Source: Fundicoccus sp052116145 (lineage in GTDB: Bacteria; Bacillota; Bacilli; Lactobacillales; Aerococcaceae). From it: 64,000 bases of DNA. The notes below the pieces were generated by a model. It made no database searches and had not been told where the DNA came from. It saw nothing but the letters and a program-made list of their open reading frames with translations. The DNA lies in contig NZ_JBQKLQ010000008.1 in assembly GCF_052116145.1 (NCBI RefSeq), positions 62,001-126,000 of the forward strand. Reading direction: 5' to 3'. The translations under genes were made by a program, and so were the position numbers. Of the stretch, positions 1-8,856 are shown piece by piece. The number at the start of each line of letters is the position of its first letter. Position 1 is the stretch's first letter.

Positions 1-106
1 CTCCTAAGTCTAGCCCGATTGCCGCAGCAATCTTTTCTGCTAAAGGCTCGTTAGAACGTAATGAAAAAATCTTTAATTTCGGATCATTATAATGTTTTAT
101 AGCCAC
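1..106 (-). CDS. prs: Ribose-phosphate pyrophosphokinase, N-terminal part (cut by window edge)
   Basis: The minus strand encodes about 35 residues reading VAIKHYNDPKLKIFSLRSNE and onward, which match the start of PRPP synthetases. The enzyme makes PRPP from ribose 5-phosphate and ATP for nucleotide, His and Trp synthesis in the cytosol. The start is a GTG at 104-106, chosen because a GGAGGG ribosome binding site lies eight bases upstream and no ATG is available in frame. The gene runs off the left edge. It lies downstream of glmU in the same direction, the usual purR-glmU-prs order of Lactobacillales. Confidence 0.85.
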   Translation of the reverse strand, partial: MAIKHYNDPKLKIFSLRSNEPLAEKIAAAIGLDLG

Positions 107-193
107 TTTTTTTTGCCCTCCGTTTGGTATGATTTCTTGCCGTCTGTTAGTTATATTATAACCCTGATAGGGGTTAAAACCTATTTAAATTGC

Positions 194-1564
194 TTACTTT
201 TTCGAAAGTTTTTCCCAATAATTTGGTACGTTTTTTTGCTCTGTACGAGATATTGCTAATGCTTCAGCTGGAACATCATTGATAATTGTTGATCCCGCAG
301 CAACAAAGCCTTTCTCGCCAACGTTTACTGGCGCAACTATGTTCGCATTGCTACCGATAAACGCTTGATCTCCAATGTTAGAACGTGCTTTACTTTTGCC
401 ATTATAGTTAACAAAAATAGTGCCACAACCTACATTGATTTTCTTGCCTAAATCCGCATCTCCGATATAAGCTAAATGACCGGCCTTTGTTTCATCACCG
501 ACACGACTATTCTTAACCTCTACAAAGTTACCAATATGTACTTCTTTTCCTAAGACACTATTTGGACGAATATGAGCAAAGGGTCCAATGTCTGTACGCT
601 CGCCAATTATTGATTCTTCAATAACTGATTGAGTAATCGTCACATGATCAGCAATTTGACTATCGACAATTTCAGAATTCATTCCTACGAAACAGTTTGA
701 TCCGATGATCGTTTGTCCTTTTAAGTGAACTCCCGCTTCAATTACCGTATCATTACCAATCACTACATCTGGCTCAATATAAGTTGAATCAGCGTTACCG
801 AATGTCACACCATTACGCATATGCGCTAAATTAATACGACGCATCATCGTTCTTTGTGCTTGACTTAAGGCCACTCGATCGTTTACACCAATTGCTTCAT
901 CCATATCATCCATAATATGAGCAGATACAACATCGCCATCTGCTTTAATTAATTCGATCACATCTGGAAGGTAATATTCACCTTGAGCATTATCATTTGT
1001 AACATGACTCAATGCATTAAATAGTGCTTGGTTATCAAAAACATACGTTCCTGTATTAATCTCTTTAATCGCTAATTCAGCTGCTTGCGCATCTTTTTGC
1101 TCAACGATTTTAGCAACTTCATCATTAGCTGAACGAACAATTCGTCCATAACCTGTTGAGTCATCAGCAATTGCCGTTAAAATTGTCGCCTTGGCACCAC
1201 TTTTCTCATGAGTATCAAATAGCTCAGTTAAAGTCTCACCAGTTAAAAGAGGCGTATCCCCACAAATGACTAAAGTCGTTCCATCAAGTGTACCTAGCAA
1301 GTCTTTCGCTTGTAAGACTGCATGACCCGTTCCTAGTTGTTCTTCTTGTAAAGCATATTGAGAATAATCACCCAAAACTTCCTGTACCTTCTCTGCTCCA
1401 TGTCCAACAATTGTCACGATTTGACTGACACCACTCTGCTTAACAGAGCGAATGACATGTTCTACCATTGGTAAACCGCACACAGGATGCAATACTTTAT
1501 ATAAACTAGACTTCATCCGCGTACCCTTACCTGCGGCCAAAACGATCGCCATCCGATTACTCAT
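194..1564 (-). CDS. glmU: Bifunctional UDP-GlcNAc pyrophosphorylase / glucosamine-1-P acetyltransferase
   Basis: GlmU acetylates glucosamine 1-phosphate and then couples it to UTP, giving UDP-GlcNAc for peptidoglycan and teichoic acids. The N-terminal nucleotidyltransferase carries the LAAGKGTRMKS loop at residues 9-19. The C-terminal half (about residue 250 on) is a left-handed beta-helix of hexapeptide repeats with the HIRPNS and KNS motifs of the acetyltransferase site. An upstream in-frame ATG at 1579 is rejected because the codons after it form the GAGGAG ribosome binding site. The start at 1564 gives 456 residues, normal for the family. glmM and nagA/nagB of the same pathway lie elsewhere in the window. 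Confidence 0.96.
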   Translation of the reverse strand: MSNRMAIVLAAGKGTRMKSSLYKVLHPVCGLPMVEHVIRSVKQSGVSQIVTIVGHGAEKVQEVLGDYSQYALQEEQLGTGHAVLQAKDLLGTLDGTTLVICGDTPLLTGETLTELFDTHEKSGAKATILTAIADDSTGYGRIVRSANDEVAKIVEQKDAQAAELAIKEINTGTYVFDNQALFNALSHVTNDNAQGEYYLPDVIELIKADGDVVSAHIMDDMDEAIGVNDRVALSQAQRTMMRRINLAHMRNGVTFGNADSTYIEPDVVIGNDTVIEAGVHLKGQTIIGSNCFVGMNSEIVDSQIADHVTITQSVIEESIIGERTDIGPFAHIRPNSVLGKEVHIGNFVEVKNSRVGDETKAGHLAYIGDADLGKKINVGCGTIFVNYNGKSKARSNIGDQAFIGSNANIVAPVNVGEKGFVAAGSTIINDVPAEALAISRTEQKNVPNYWEKLSKK

Positions 1565-1647
1565 TTTTACACTCCTCATTCTAAAACGAATTATTTATTA
1601 ATTTTCCATTACTTATTATAGCTATTTGAATACCATAGGTCTATTGA

Positions 1648-2493
1648 TTATTTTCCATCGAAAAAATTTCCTGGCAACATCTGAAGCTCAAAGTGCCCTG
1701 CGTCTTTATTGTAAACTATTTCAATCTTTAAGAAAGAAACATAATTTTCAATATGTACACGCTCTTTATGCGTGTTTTCAGCGAACACACAAACCCCGGC
1801 CGGCTGACAATCGAACTCATCCAACAAGGATATTAAACCACTCACTGTTCCACCATTACGCAAAAAGTCATCAATAATTAAAACTTTACTACCAGCCTTC
1901 AGACTACTTTTAGTCAATTCCATCTTCTTAACCGTCTGATGTGACCCCGAAATATAGTTAATCGAAATCGTTGAACCCTCTGCTTCAGCAGAATCGCGAC
2001 GAACAATCACATGTGGCACATTTAAATAACGAGCCACCGCAACAGTTAAACCAATCCCCTTGGTTTCAATCGTCATTACTGCATCAATCTCTTCTTCTTG
2101 ATAGAAAGACGCAATATGACGTGCGATTAAATTTAAGGTCTCAGCTTCCTGAAGGATATCCGCCAAATAAATATAATTACCTGGCATGATACGCTTACCC
2201 GTTTGTAACTTCTCCTCAATCTCCGCAAGCAACTGATCCGTCTCTACCTGAGCCACTTGAGGATAAAAAATAACCCCACCAGCAACCCCCGCTACCGTAG
2301 AAATTTGACCAATCTTATTAAAAGCAAAAACCTCTCGAATAAAATCAATATCTTCACTAATCGAAGACTTCGCACTACCAAAATACTCAACAAAATAAGA
2401 TAAACTGATTAGCTTGTTGGGACGCTCTGTTAAATAGTTACTAATATATAAAATACGGTGATTCCTCTTAATCTTAACTGGACTTTCAGCCAT
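1648..2493 (-). CDS. purR: Pur operon repressor PurR
   Basis: The protein is 281 residues, the normal length for Gram-positive PurR. Residues 1-75 form the winged-helix DNA-binding domain (RILYISNYLTERPNKLISL). The remainder is a phosphoribosyltransferase-like domain with the PRPP-binding motif VLIIDDFLRNGGT at 204-216. PurR binds PurBoxes and responds to PRPP, so it controls purine genes. It is followed by glmU and prs in the same direction. A GGAG ribosome binding site precedes the ATG. A PurBox-like sequence about 75 bases upstream suggests self-regulation, which is inference. Confidence 0.94.
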   Translation of the reverse strand: MAESPVKIKRNHRILYISNYLTERPNKLISLSYFVEYFGSAKSSISEDIDFIREVFAFNKIGQISTVAGVAGGVIFYPQVAQVETDQLLAEIEEKLQTGKRIMPGNYIYLADILQEAETLNLIARHIASFYQEEEIDAVMTIETKGIGLTVAVARYLNVPHVIVRRDSAEAEGSTISINYISGSHQTVKKMELTKSSLKAGSKVLIIDDFLRNGGTVSGLISLLDEFDCQPAGVCVFAENTHKERVHIENYVSFLKIEIVYNKDAGHFELQMLPGNFFDGK

Positions 2494-2566
2494 GGCGCTA
2501 CTCCTTATCTCTCGTTAATACCCCTAGTATAACAAAATAATTAACGTTAAGATATATTTCTAGAGA

Positions 2567-2579
2567 ATAGTTCGTATAA
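2567..2579 (-). promoter_or_regulatory. PurBox-like site upstream of purR
   Basis: On the minus strand this reads TTATACGAACTAT, which matches the PurBox consensus AWWWCCGAACWWT at 11 of 13 positions, including the CGAAC core. It lies about 75 bases before the purR start. Only a single box was seen, and known sites are often paired, so the call is tentative. Confidence 0.3.
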
Positions 2580-2711
2580 GAATCAATCTATCACAAGAAA
2601 AATGACTGAATGTTACTTCACTCTTACTCCCCTTGTCACCTCAAAAGACTCGCTTTTTATTGGAATCTCTCAATAAAACACACTTGTCAACCGCACGTCC
2701 TCTGCCACTTC

Positions 2712-2753
2712 AAAAAAGACTATCAGGCTTTTTTTTCAGCGTGATAGTCTCTT
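2712..2753 (-). terminator. Intrinsic terminator of the mannitol operon
   Basis: On the minus strand, directly after the mtlD stop, GACTATCA and GC pair with GC and TGATAGTC around an A-rich loop, followed by six T residues. It separates mtlD from purR. Confidence 0.88.
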
Positions 2754-2760
2754 AAAAGGC

Positions 2761-3903
2761 TTATAAAGTCTCTACAGCGGCCTTAATTTCAGCCACTAGA
2801 CTCGATTCTTCAATTCCTGTTACTTGTTGAATCACTACATCTAAAGGTTTCTCAGCTAGTAAAGATTGTAGCTCAACGCTTTGCTCATCTGTTTCTTCAT
2901 CGTATTTAAAGATACGTGCCACCGTCGCCAATAAGGCTTGATAACTTAAGCCACGCTCACTGGCTTCTCTTAGAGGACGAATGAAACGCTCATCATAACC
3001 TAATTTACGAATAGGTGTACGTGCCACACGTGTATTCAAGTCCGAAATATAAGGGTTTTCGAAACGACCAATAATTTTTTCAATATACGCTTGATGTGTT
3101 TCATGGTCAAACTGCCATTTAGCTTCTAATAAGGCACCAGTCTCATTTAAAACCGCTTTTAATAAAGCTAACACTTCTGGATCACCCATGGCTTCATCAA
3201 TCGTTTCAAAGCCCTTATAGCTCCCATTGTAAGCCACAGTCGCATGCCCAGTATTTACTGAGAATAATTTACGTTCAATATAAGGCTCTAAATCCACCAC
3301 ATATTCAACACCTTCTAAATGACTCTCTTTCGCTTTACTATGCGTCGCATCGATGACCCACTCACTAAAAGGCTCAACCGAGACAAATAAAGGGTCCTCA
3401 TGTGATTGCAATGGTACAATCCGGTCAACCGCTGCATTCGGGAAGCCGACATATTCTTCGACATAAGCTAAATCTTCTTCAGTTAAGAAACCAAGGACTT
3501 TTTCTTTTAAGAAATCTGAGCCGCCAATCATGTTCTCACAAGCTATCACATCGATTGCTTGCATGACATTATTGGCACGGCGCTTTTGCAAGCCATTAGC
3601 AATCAATTCAGCAATAAAGGGTAACACATTCGGCCCGATGGCTGTTGTCACAAGGTCTGCTTCTGCAACAGCTTTTACGACAGCTTCTGGTTCTGTTTGA
3701 TTGTTTAAGCCCGTCACGCCGGTCACTGTGATTCTCTCTTTAGATTCATCTGCTAATTCAATCTCATAAGTACCACGCTCTTTTAAAGCGTCAATCAACG
3801 TCGCATTGATATCCACAAAGGTAATTTCAAATCCATTTTGAAATAAGATTTCCCCTATGAAGCCACGTCCAATATTTCCTGCGCCAAAATGTACATTCTT
3901 CAT
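2761..3903 (-). CDS. mtlD: Mannitol-1-phosphate 5-dehydrogenase
   Basis: This enzyme oxidises mannitol 1-phosphate, made by the PTS, to fructose 6-phosphate with NAD. Residues 1-30 hold the Rossmann motif (HFGAGNIGRGFIGE) and an acidic residue after the second strand (VDIN). The polyol dehydrogenase C-domain includes ERKLFSVNTGHATVAY at about 211-226. Its 380 residues are the usual length. The ATG overlaps the mtlF stop by one base (TAATG), indicating translational coupling. It is the last gene of the mtl operon and is followed by a strong terminator. Confidence 0.96.
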   Translation of the reverse strand: MKNVHFGAGNIGRGFIGEILFQNGFEITFVDINATLIDALKERGTYEIELADESKERITVTGVTGLNNQTEPEAVVKAVAEADLVTTAIGPNVLPFIAELIANGLQKRRANNVMQAIDVIACENMIGGSDFLKEKVLGFLTEEDLAYVEEYVGFPNAAVDRIVPLQSHEDPLFVSVEPFSEWVIDATHSKAKESHLEGVEYVVDLEPYIERKLFSVNTGHATVAYNGSYKGFETIDEAMGDPEVLALLKAVLNETGALLEAKWQFDHETHQAYIEKIIGRFENPYISDLNTRVARTPIRKLGYDERFIRPLREASERGLSYQALLATVARIFKYDEETDEQSVELQSLLAEKPLDVVIQQVTGIEESSLVAEIKAAVETL

Positions 3904-4346
3904 TATATTTCTGCCTCCCCAAGCATAGCGATCACTTCTTCTTCCGTTTGAGCATCCGCTAAACGCACAACATTATCCACATCTGAACAAAAGACTGCGA
4001 TTTTAGCCAATAAATCTAAATGTTCATTGCCAATGCCCGCAATACCAAAAATCGCCATCGCTAATTTCTCTTCATCTTCGCCGGAAGCAAAATCGACCCC
4101 TTCTGGCACTGTAATTAAAGCTATCGCCGTTTTCTGCACGTGTTTTTTTCCTTCATCCGTTCCGTGAGGAATCGCAACAAAGTTCCCCATGTGTGTCGTG
4201 ACAATTGTTTCACGTTCAAGCATCGATTCAATATAACTTGGATCCACTGCGCCCCCTGCGACTAACAAGTCACCGACCGCGCGAATCACCTCTTCTTTAC
4301 TTGTATAGGATTGGTTCAGTTTAATCATTTCATGTGTTAATTCCAT
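3903..4346 (-). CDS. mtlF: Mannitol-specific PTS component EIIA
   Basis: The 147-residue cytosolic phosphocarrier takes phosphate from HPr and passes it to the EIIB domain of MtlA. The phosphorylated histidine is His61 in the motif VAIPHGTDEG. The length and fold match single-domain mannitol/fructose EIIA proteins. It sits between mtlR and mtlD, with a GGAGG site upstream and a one-base overlap with mtlD. In E. coli this domain is fused to MtlA. Here it is separate, as is usual in Firmicutes. Confidence 0.95.
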   Translation of the reverse strand: MELTHEMIKLNQSYTSKEEVIRAVGDLLVAGGAVDPSYIESMLERETIVTTHMGNFVAIPHGTDEGKKHVQKTAIALITVPEGVDFASGEDEEKLAMAIFGIAGIGNEHLDLLAKIAVFCSDVDNVVRLADAQTEEEVIAMLGEAEI

Positions 4347-4383
4347 TATTTATCCTCCTCGCTTCATTTCAAGTCAAGCGTCT

Positions 4384-6459
4384 TTAATCTATTTTTCGAA
4401 TCTCGTCGACCAATAACGAACTTAATAATTGATAAATCAGTTCTTTAGACCCTGACTTATATATTTCAGTATTTAAATCACTTTCAATAATCGAACTACT
4501 GATTTTACCTAATAACATTTCATTTGTTGTTGATAACGGTTCAGGTGCCAGCATCAAAAGAATTCGCTGCAAATCAATACTGCGTCGATCCATCCCCATA
4601 ATCGGGAAGGTCCGGTCCAAATCAAAAATGGCAAAATAGGGCTCTGAGACCCACCGATTCGTACTATGAAACAGTGCAATATTAGAATTCGGAATGCCGA
4701 TCGGCGCTTGCAAATATCTTTGAACCACTTGATTCGTCACTTGCGTGGCATCCGTCACAATATAGCCCTCTATCTCAAGTAAAATTTGATATAAGCTATC
4801 CTCTAAAGTCTCTAAGCTGTTGCTTTGTTTCACATCAAAGCGCTGCAAAAGGTTATTCGCAATTTTCATGGTTTGATACACATCTTCAAAGTTTTCGGCC
4901 GACTTTGGCGCCTCTGTAGGAGCTTCTTTTCTTGGTAAATCATTGAGTAATGCCTGTTTCATATATTCTCGGATCTCACGTACTTCATCATCTAATAATA
5001 AAGGTGAAATCACCCGGTAGCTATGCTGGAAACCTGGTAAAAAGATAGTCGACAAAATAATATCGTAATGTTCGAAATGGATGTTATCCATCTGAGATAT
5101 TTTCGAGACATCCACTACATTAATTTCAGGTAAATATTTCAGAATACGACTTTCCAAAATTTTAGACGTCCCAATACCACTCGAACATAATACTAAGGCC
5201 GTTATATTACGATTTCCTGGATATCTTTCTAAAGAAGAGGCGAAATGAATGACAATATAAGCCATCTCTTCTTGTGATAATTTTTTATCCGCAAAAATTT
5301 CTCGCCTGGCAACTTTGACCCCTTCGTAAATTAAGTCGTATTCATCTAAAATTTTCTGGAGCAAGGGATTGTCAATTTTCTGAACCAGAGAAATCGGACG
5401 TTTAATGGCTGCTTTGATATGAGCCATTAAGTCTTCATACAATGTCTCGTCTTTACGAAAATCGTAGCCTGTTTCCTGAGAGGTAATCCGAATAAACTCC
5501 TTAATTTGATAAGATATTTCAGCATTAAAACTCTCGATAAAAATGTTTTGAGGCGCCTTATAATTCAAGCCTTCCAATTGTAAGGCAAAGAAGTGACGTT
5601 CGTTCATGTTCACTGGACACTTCAATATCGTCTCAATAAAACCCAAAATTTGATGGGACAACTTAATAATATCGGTTGGGATGTCCCGTGCAACAATCGC
5701 AGTATCAATAATAGACCCTTTTAAAATTCGATCAATCGACAAAGCGAGAATAATAATAATTTGCTGCAACTGATTATCCGTCACACTATCAAAGAGATCT
5801 TTGGTTTCGTTCATAATGACTTTTCTTGCTAAATATAGAGCATTAGGTGACATCACATTAATAAAGAAATGATCACTAAATGGTAAATCTTGAGCGGTCA
5901 GTTGGTGTAAATATTGAAAGAAATCATATTCGTTAATGTTCCCATAAAGTAAACTGCTCACAATTTGCCGCCGCTCTTTTTCCCCACCTTTGACATGAAT
6001 GCCTCGTGTTTTCAAGCGTTCAATTTTAAGGGCAAAACCCTCTAGACTTTCGTCAATCATATTTAAATCTGCATGGATGGTCCCGACACTGACTTCGAAA
6101 TCATAAGCGAGTGCGTCCATCGTAATAGTCTCATCCGCTAACAATAAAGTAATGGCCAAGGCATGCTGACGCTGAATCATATCAAAACTTGTATGAGTTG
6201 TTTGATATACTTTCTGCTTTAGAGTTTGAATTTGAAAAGGTTCGCCCATTAAGCGATAACCCGCTCCTCGAGGCTTGTTAATTTGAAGTTGAAATTTAGC
6301 TAGACTTGCTTCGATACTAGCAATTTCGCGGTAAATAGTGCGTTTACTTACATTGAGAATTCGTTGCAGTTCTTCCAATGTCACACCATTTGGATATTCT
6401 ATTAAAAGTTCAAGAATTATTTTCTCACGATTTGTAAAATACACTTTATCCCCCCTCAA
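4384..6459 (-). CDS. mtlR: PRD-containing mannitol operon activator MtlR
   Basis: The 691-residue protein has the layout of MtlR/LicR-type regulators. An N-terminal helix-turn-helix (YPNGVTLEELQRILNVSKRT) is followed by a second HTH region and two PTS regulation domains with conserved histidines (about 200-410). An EIIB-Gat-like domain (VLCSSGIGTSKILESR, about 425) follows, and a C-terminal EIIA-like domain ends the protein (about 545-690). These proteins are switched by phosphorylation from HPr and the cognate EII and activate the mtl promoter. Its place between mtlA and mtlF inside the operon supports a local role. The mtlA-mtlR gap is about 50 bases. Confidence 0.93.
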   Translation of the reverse strand: MRGDKVYFTNREKIILELLIEYPNGVTLEELQRILNVSKRTIYREIASIEASLAKFQLQINKPRGAGYRLMGEPFQIQTLKQKVYQTTHTSFDMIQRQHALAITLLLADETITMDALAYDFEVSVGTIHADLNMIDESLEGFALKIERLKTRGIHVKGGEKERRQIVSSLLYGNINEYDFFQYLHQLTAQDLPFSDHFFINVMSPNALYLARKVIMNETKDLFDSVTDNQLQQIIIILALSIDRILKGSIIDTAIVARDIPTDIIKLSHQILGFIETILKCPVNMNERHFFALQLEGLNYKAPQNIFIESFNAEISYQIKEFIRITSQETGYDFRKDETLYEDLMAHIKAAIKRPISLVQKIDNPLLQKILDEYDLIYEGVKVARREIFADKKLSQEEMAYIVIHFASSLERYPGNRNITALVLCSSGIGTSKILESRILKYLPEINVVDVSKISQMDNIHFEHYDIILSTIFLPGFQHSYRVISPLLLDDEVREIREYMKQALLNDLPRKEAPTEAPKSAENFEDVYQTMKIANNLLQRFDVKQSNSLETLEDSLYQILLEIEGYIVTDATQVTNQVVQRYLQAPIGIPNSNIALFHSTNRWVSEPYFAIFDLDRTFPIMGMDRRSIDLQRILLMLAPEPLSTTNEMLLGKISSSIIESDLNTEIYKSGSKELIYQLLSSLLVDEIRKID

Positions 6460-6508
6460 ACAGCTTCAAGCAGTGAATAATCTCCACTGCTTAAGGCTCC
6501 TCAATTGC

Positions 6509-8281
6509 TTATTTAAATTTTAACACAAGATCACGGTATTGACCTTCTTCATGTAATGAAGCAAGCGTTAAGTGTTGCGCTGACGGTGCAGTTTCTTTAG
6601 CTGCTACACTCAAATCAGCTACAGTAATAATTAACGAGTGTGCATCATCGGCAATATTTGCTAATGGAGACGTGGTCACAACAAGGTTTAAGCCTTGTTT
6701 TTTCGCTTGATTGCGTAGTAGAGACGCACCCATTGCACTAGAAGCTATTTGGTCGCCGTGTGCAAAGATGACGCGTCTTACTTTAGTGTAAGGAGCAGCT
6801 GTTTCTGTAACTGTATCCGTTGCTTCAACGACTGCCTCAGACTTTTTTACTGATGATGGCCCACTTTGCATATCTGCCAGTATTTGGTCATAGCGTTTAT
6901 CATCTAAGAAATTCTCTACAGAAACATGAGTTGATGAAGGTGCTTGTTTACGCGCACGAGTCGTTAATTCTTCTTGCGTAATCACTAATGTTTTACCATC
7001 ATCTTTTAAACTGTTAATCGCAGAGTTAGTTACTAATAAACCTAAACCAGCTGCTTTAACTTTCTTACGTAGAAGTGAAGCTCCCATGGCACTTGAACCC
7101 ATCCCAGCATCACACGCAAACACGATGCGATCAATAGTATCTACACTTGGTACAGCATCAGATTTAACCACTGTATCACTTGGTAAGCCTTTTGATTCAG
7201 CTTTAGCCGCTGCGATTGCTGCTTGTGATTGTTCAAAACTATCGTCTGCTTCAACTGTTTTATCTGCTTTTAAAATTACTGCTCCGACTAAGAATGATAC
7301 TAATGCCCCTGTCGCAACCCCTGCAAGAACAGCCACATGACTACCTGGTGCTGTCATACCTAAAATTGCAATAATTGAACCTGGTGAAGCTGCGCCACTT
7401 AAACCAGCGCCTAAGGTTTGTAAAACGAATGTTCCCGATACCCCACCGGCAATAACCGCCAAGAACATTAAAGGTTTCATCATCACGTATGGGAAGTAAA
7501 TTTCATGAATCCCACCGAAGAAGTGAATGATGATTGCACCTGGAGAAGACGCTCTAGCTGCTCCTTTACCAAACATCATGAAAGCAAGTAAGACACCTAA
7601 ACCTGGTCCAGGGTTCGCTTCTAATAGATAGAGAATTGATTTTCCGACTTCTGCCACTTCTTGAGTACCCAAAGGTGTTAAGATTCCGTGGTTAATCGCA
7701 TTGTTTAAGAATAATATTTTGGCTGGTTCGATAAAGACATTAGCTAAAGGTAATAAGTTTGCTTCAACAATTGTATTTACACCCGTTGCTAAGGCGTTGG
7801 TCATTGACGTTACAACTGGCCCAATCGCATAGTAACCGATAATTGCTAAGATAAAACCGATAATACCTGACGAGAAGTTGTTAACGAGCATTTCAAAACC
7901 TGACGGGATTTTGTCTGAAAATTTCTCGTCAAATTTCTTCAACACCCAAGCGGCGAACGGTCCCATCATCATTGCACCAATGAACATTGGAACAGAGGAC
8001 CCAACAATCACACCCATTGAAGCGACAGTCGCGATGACTCCCCCACGATGTGCGTGTACCATATTACCTGCTGAATAAGCAATTAATAAAGGTAAAAGAT
8101 ACGTTTGCATTGGTCCCACTAACGATGATAGTTCCTCATTCGGCAACCAACCTGTTGGAATAAAGAGTGCTGTAATGATCCCCCAAGCGATAAACGCTCC
8201 AATATTCGGCATAACCATGCCACTTAAGTGACTTCCTAGTTTCTGGACGCTTGCTTTGAAACCCTTGTTACTCTGTGCCAT
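6509..8281 (-). CDS. mtlA: Mannitol-specific PTS permease EIICB with a second, Cys-less EIIB domain
   Basis: MtlA imports mannitol and phosphorylates it at the membrane. The IIC domain spans residues 1 to about 340 with many membrane helices and the GGIHEIYFP motif near 256. The EIIB domain follows with active-site Cys390 in FACDAGMGSSAMGAS. A second EIIB-like copy follows with FAHGDQIASSAMGAS, in which His508 occupies the cysteine position. An in-frame ATG at 8353 is rejected because an AGGAGG site sits just upstream of the ATG at 8281. The 590-residue length fits Gram-positive MtlA. It is the first gene of the operon, under a cre site. Confidence 0.94.
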   Translation of the reverse strand: MAQSNKGFKASVQKLGSHLSGMVMPNIGAFIAWGIITALFIPTGWLPNEELSSLVGPMQTYLLPLLIAYSAGNMVHAHRGGVIATVASMGVIVGSSVPMFIGAMMMGPFAAWVLKKFDEKFSDKIPSGFEMLVNNFSSGIIGFILAIIGYYAIGPVVTSMTNALATGVNTIVEANLLPLANVFIEPAKILFLNNAINHGILTPLGTQEVAEVGKSILYLLEANPGPGLGVLLAFMMFGKGAARASSPGAIIIHFFGGIHEIYFPYVMMKPLMFLAVIAGGVSGTFVLQTLGAGLSGAASPGSIIAILGMTAPGSHVAVLAGVATGALVSFLVGAVILKADKTVEADDSFEQSQAAIAAAKAESKGLPSDTVVKSDAVPSVDTIDRIVFACDAGMGSSAMGASLLRKKVKAAGLGLLVTNSAINSLKDDGKTLVITQEELTTRARKQAPSSTHVSVENFLDDKRYDQILADMQSGPSSVKKSEAVVEATDTVTETAAPYTKVRRVIFAHGDQIASSAMGASLLRNQAKKQGLNLVVTTSPLANIADDAHSLIITVADLSVAAKETAPSAQHLTLASLHEEGQYRDLVLKFK

Positions 8282-8328
8282 AAAACTTCCTCCTTTTGTT
8301 TTAATTTCAACTTCATTGTAAGGTTTAA

Positions 8329-8343
8329 TGGATACGGTTTCAA
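8329..8343 (-). promoter_or_regulatory. cre site (CcpA operator) before mtlA
   Basis: The minus strand reads TTGAAACCGTATCCA, which fits the cre consensus WTGNAANCGNWNNCW at every defined position. It lies about 48 bases before the mtlA start and downstream of a possible TATAGG -10 element, a position suited to roadblock or repression by CcpA. Catabolite repression of mannitol uptake is well known in Firmicutes. Binding here is inferred. Confidence 0.8.
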
Positions 8344-8390
8344 TTCTTTTCACCTATAGTTTTGGCACACTTTCCACTGACAGCCCCCTA

Positions 8391-8420
8391 TTGACAAAAT
8401 ATAGCTTCAAGCGTTATAGT
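8391..8420 (+). promoter_or_regulatory. Promoter of the gntR-DUF1648 operon
   Basis: TTGACA at 8391-8396 and TATAGT at 8415-8420 are separated by 18 bases, a good sigma-A promoter. It lies about 42 bases upstream of the gntR start and diverges from mtlA. Confidence 0.8.
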
Positions 8421-8461
8421 TGATATATAACAAGCGGTTAATTTTTAAGAGAGGTGATTCC

Positions 8462-8854
8462 ATGTTTTTCGAAATTGATCCAAATAGCCAAGTCCCTTTA
8501 TACATGCAGCTTACCCAGCAAATTAAGCAAACAGTTGTGAGCGGTCAAGCGATTATTGGCCAAACTTTACCCAGTGTTCGCAGCCTTGCCAGCGATTTAG
8601 GTGTGAATATGCATACCGTCAATAAAGCCTATAATCTATTGGTTGATGAAGGGGTCCTCAGCAAAAATCAACAAGGTTACAGTATTTATTTAAATAAAGT
8701 TCAATTAGAGGCACCCATCTATCAGATTGAACTCAAGGAACAGCTTAGAACACTGATGATTGACGGTTTTGTTCATGGCGTTACTCAGGCGGAATTTACT
8801 CAGTGGGCCAACGATATATCACAAGAACTTAAACAAACACCAAAGGAGAGATGA
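8462..8854 (+). CDS. YtrA-type GntR family repressor
   Basis: The protein is 130 residues. A GntR winged helix occupies residues 1-75 (VPLYMQLTQQIKQTVVSGQ, LPSVRSLASDLGVNMHTVNK), followed by a short helical tail with no ligand domain. That short form is typical of the YtrA subgroup, which usually represses an adjacent membrane or transport gene. The ATG at 8462 is chosen because AGAGGTG lies six bases upstream. The longer in-frame start at 8420 overlaps the promoter. The stop overlaps the beginning of the DUF1648 gene, so the two are coupled. The target is likely its own operon, by analogy only. Confidence 0.88.
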   Translation: MFFEIDPNSQVPLYMQLTQQIKQTVVSGQAIIGQTLPSVRSLASDLGVNMHTVNKAYNLLVDEGVLSKNQQGYSIYLNKVQLEAPIYQIELKEQLRTLMIDGFVHGVTQAEFTQWANDISQELKQTPKER

Positions 8855-8856
8855 GT

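Noticed and set aside
1626..1877. Plus-strand ORFs opposite purR, mtlA, fumC, ABC genes and others
   Set aside because: They lie inside well-supported genes on the other strand, without ribosome sites or recognisable domains.
8361..8385. Sigma-54 promoter before mtlA
   Set aside because: TGGCAC is present, but the required TTGCW five bases further is not.
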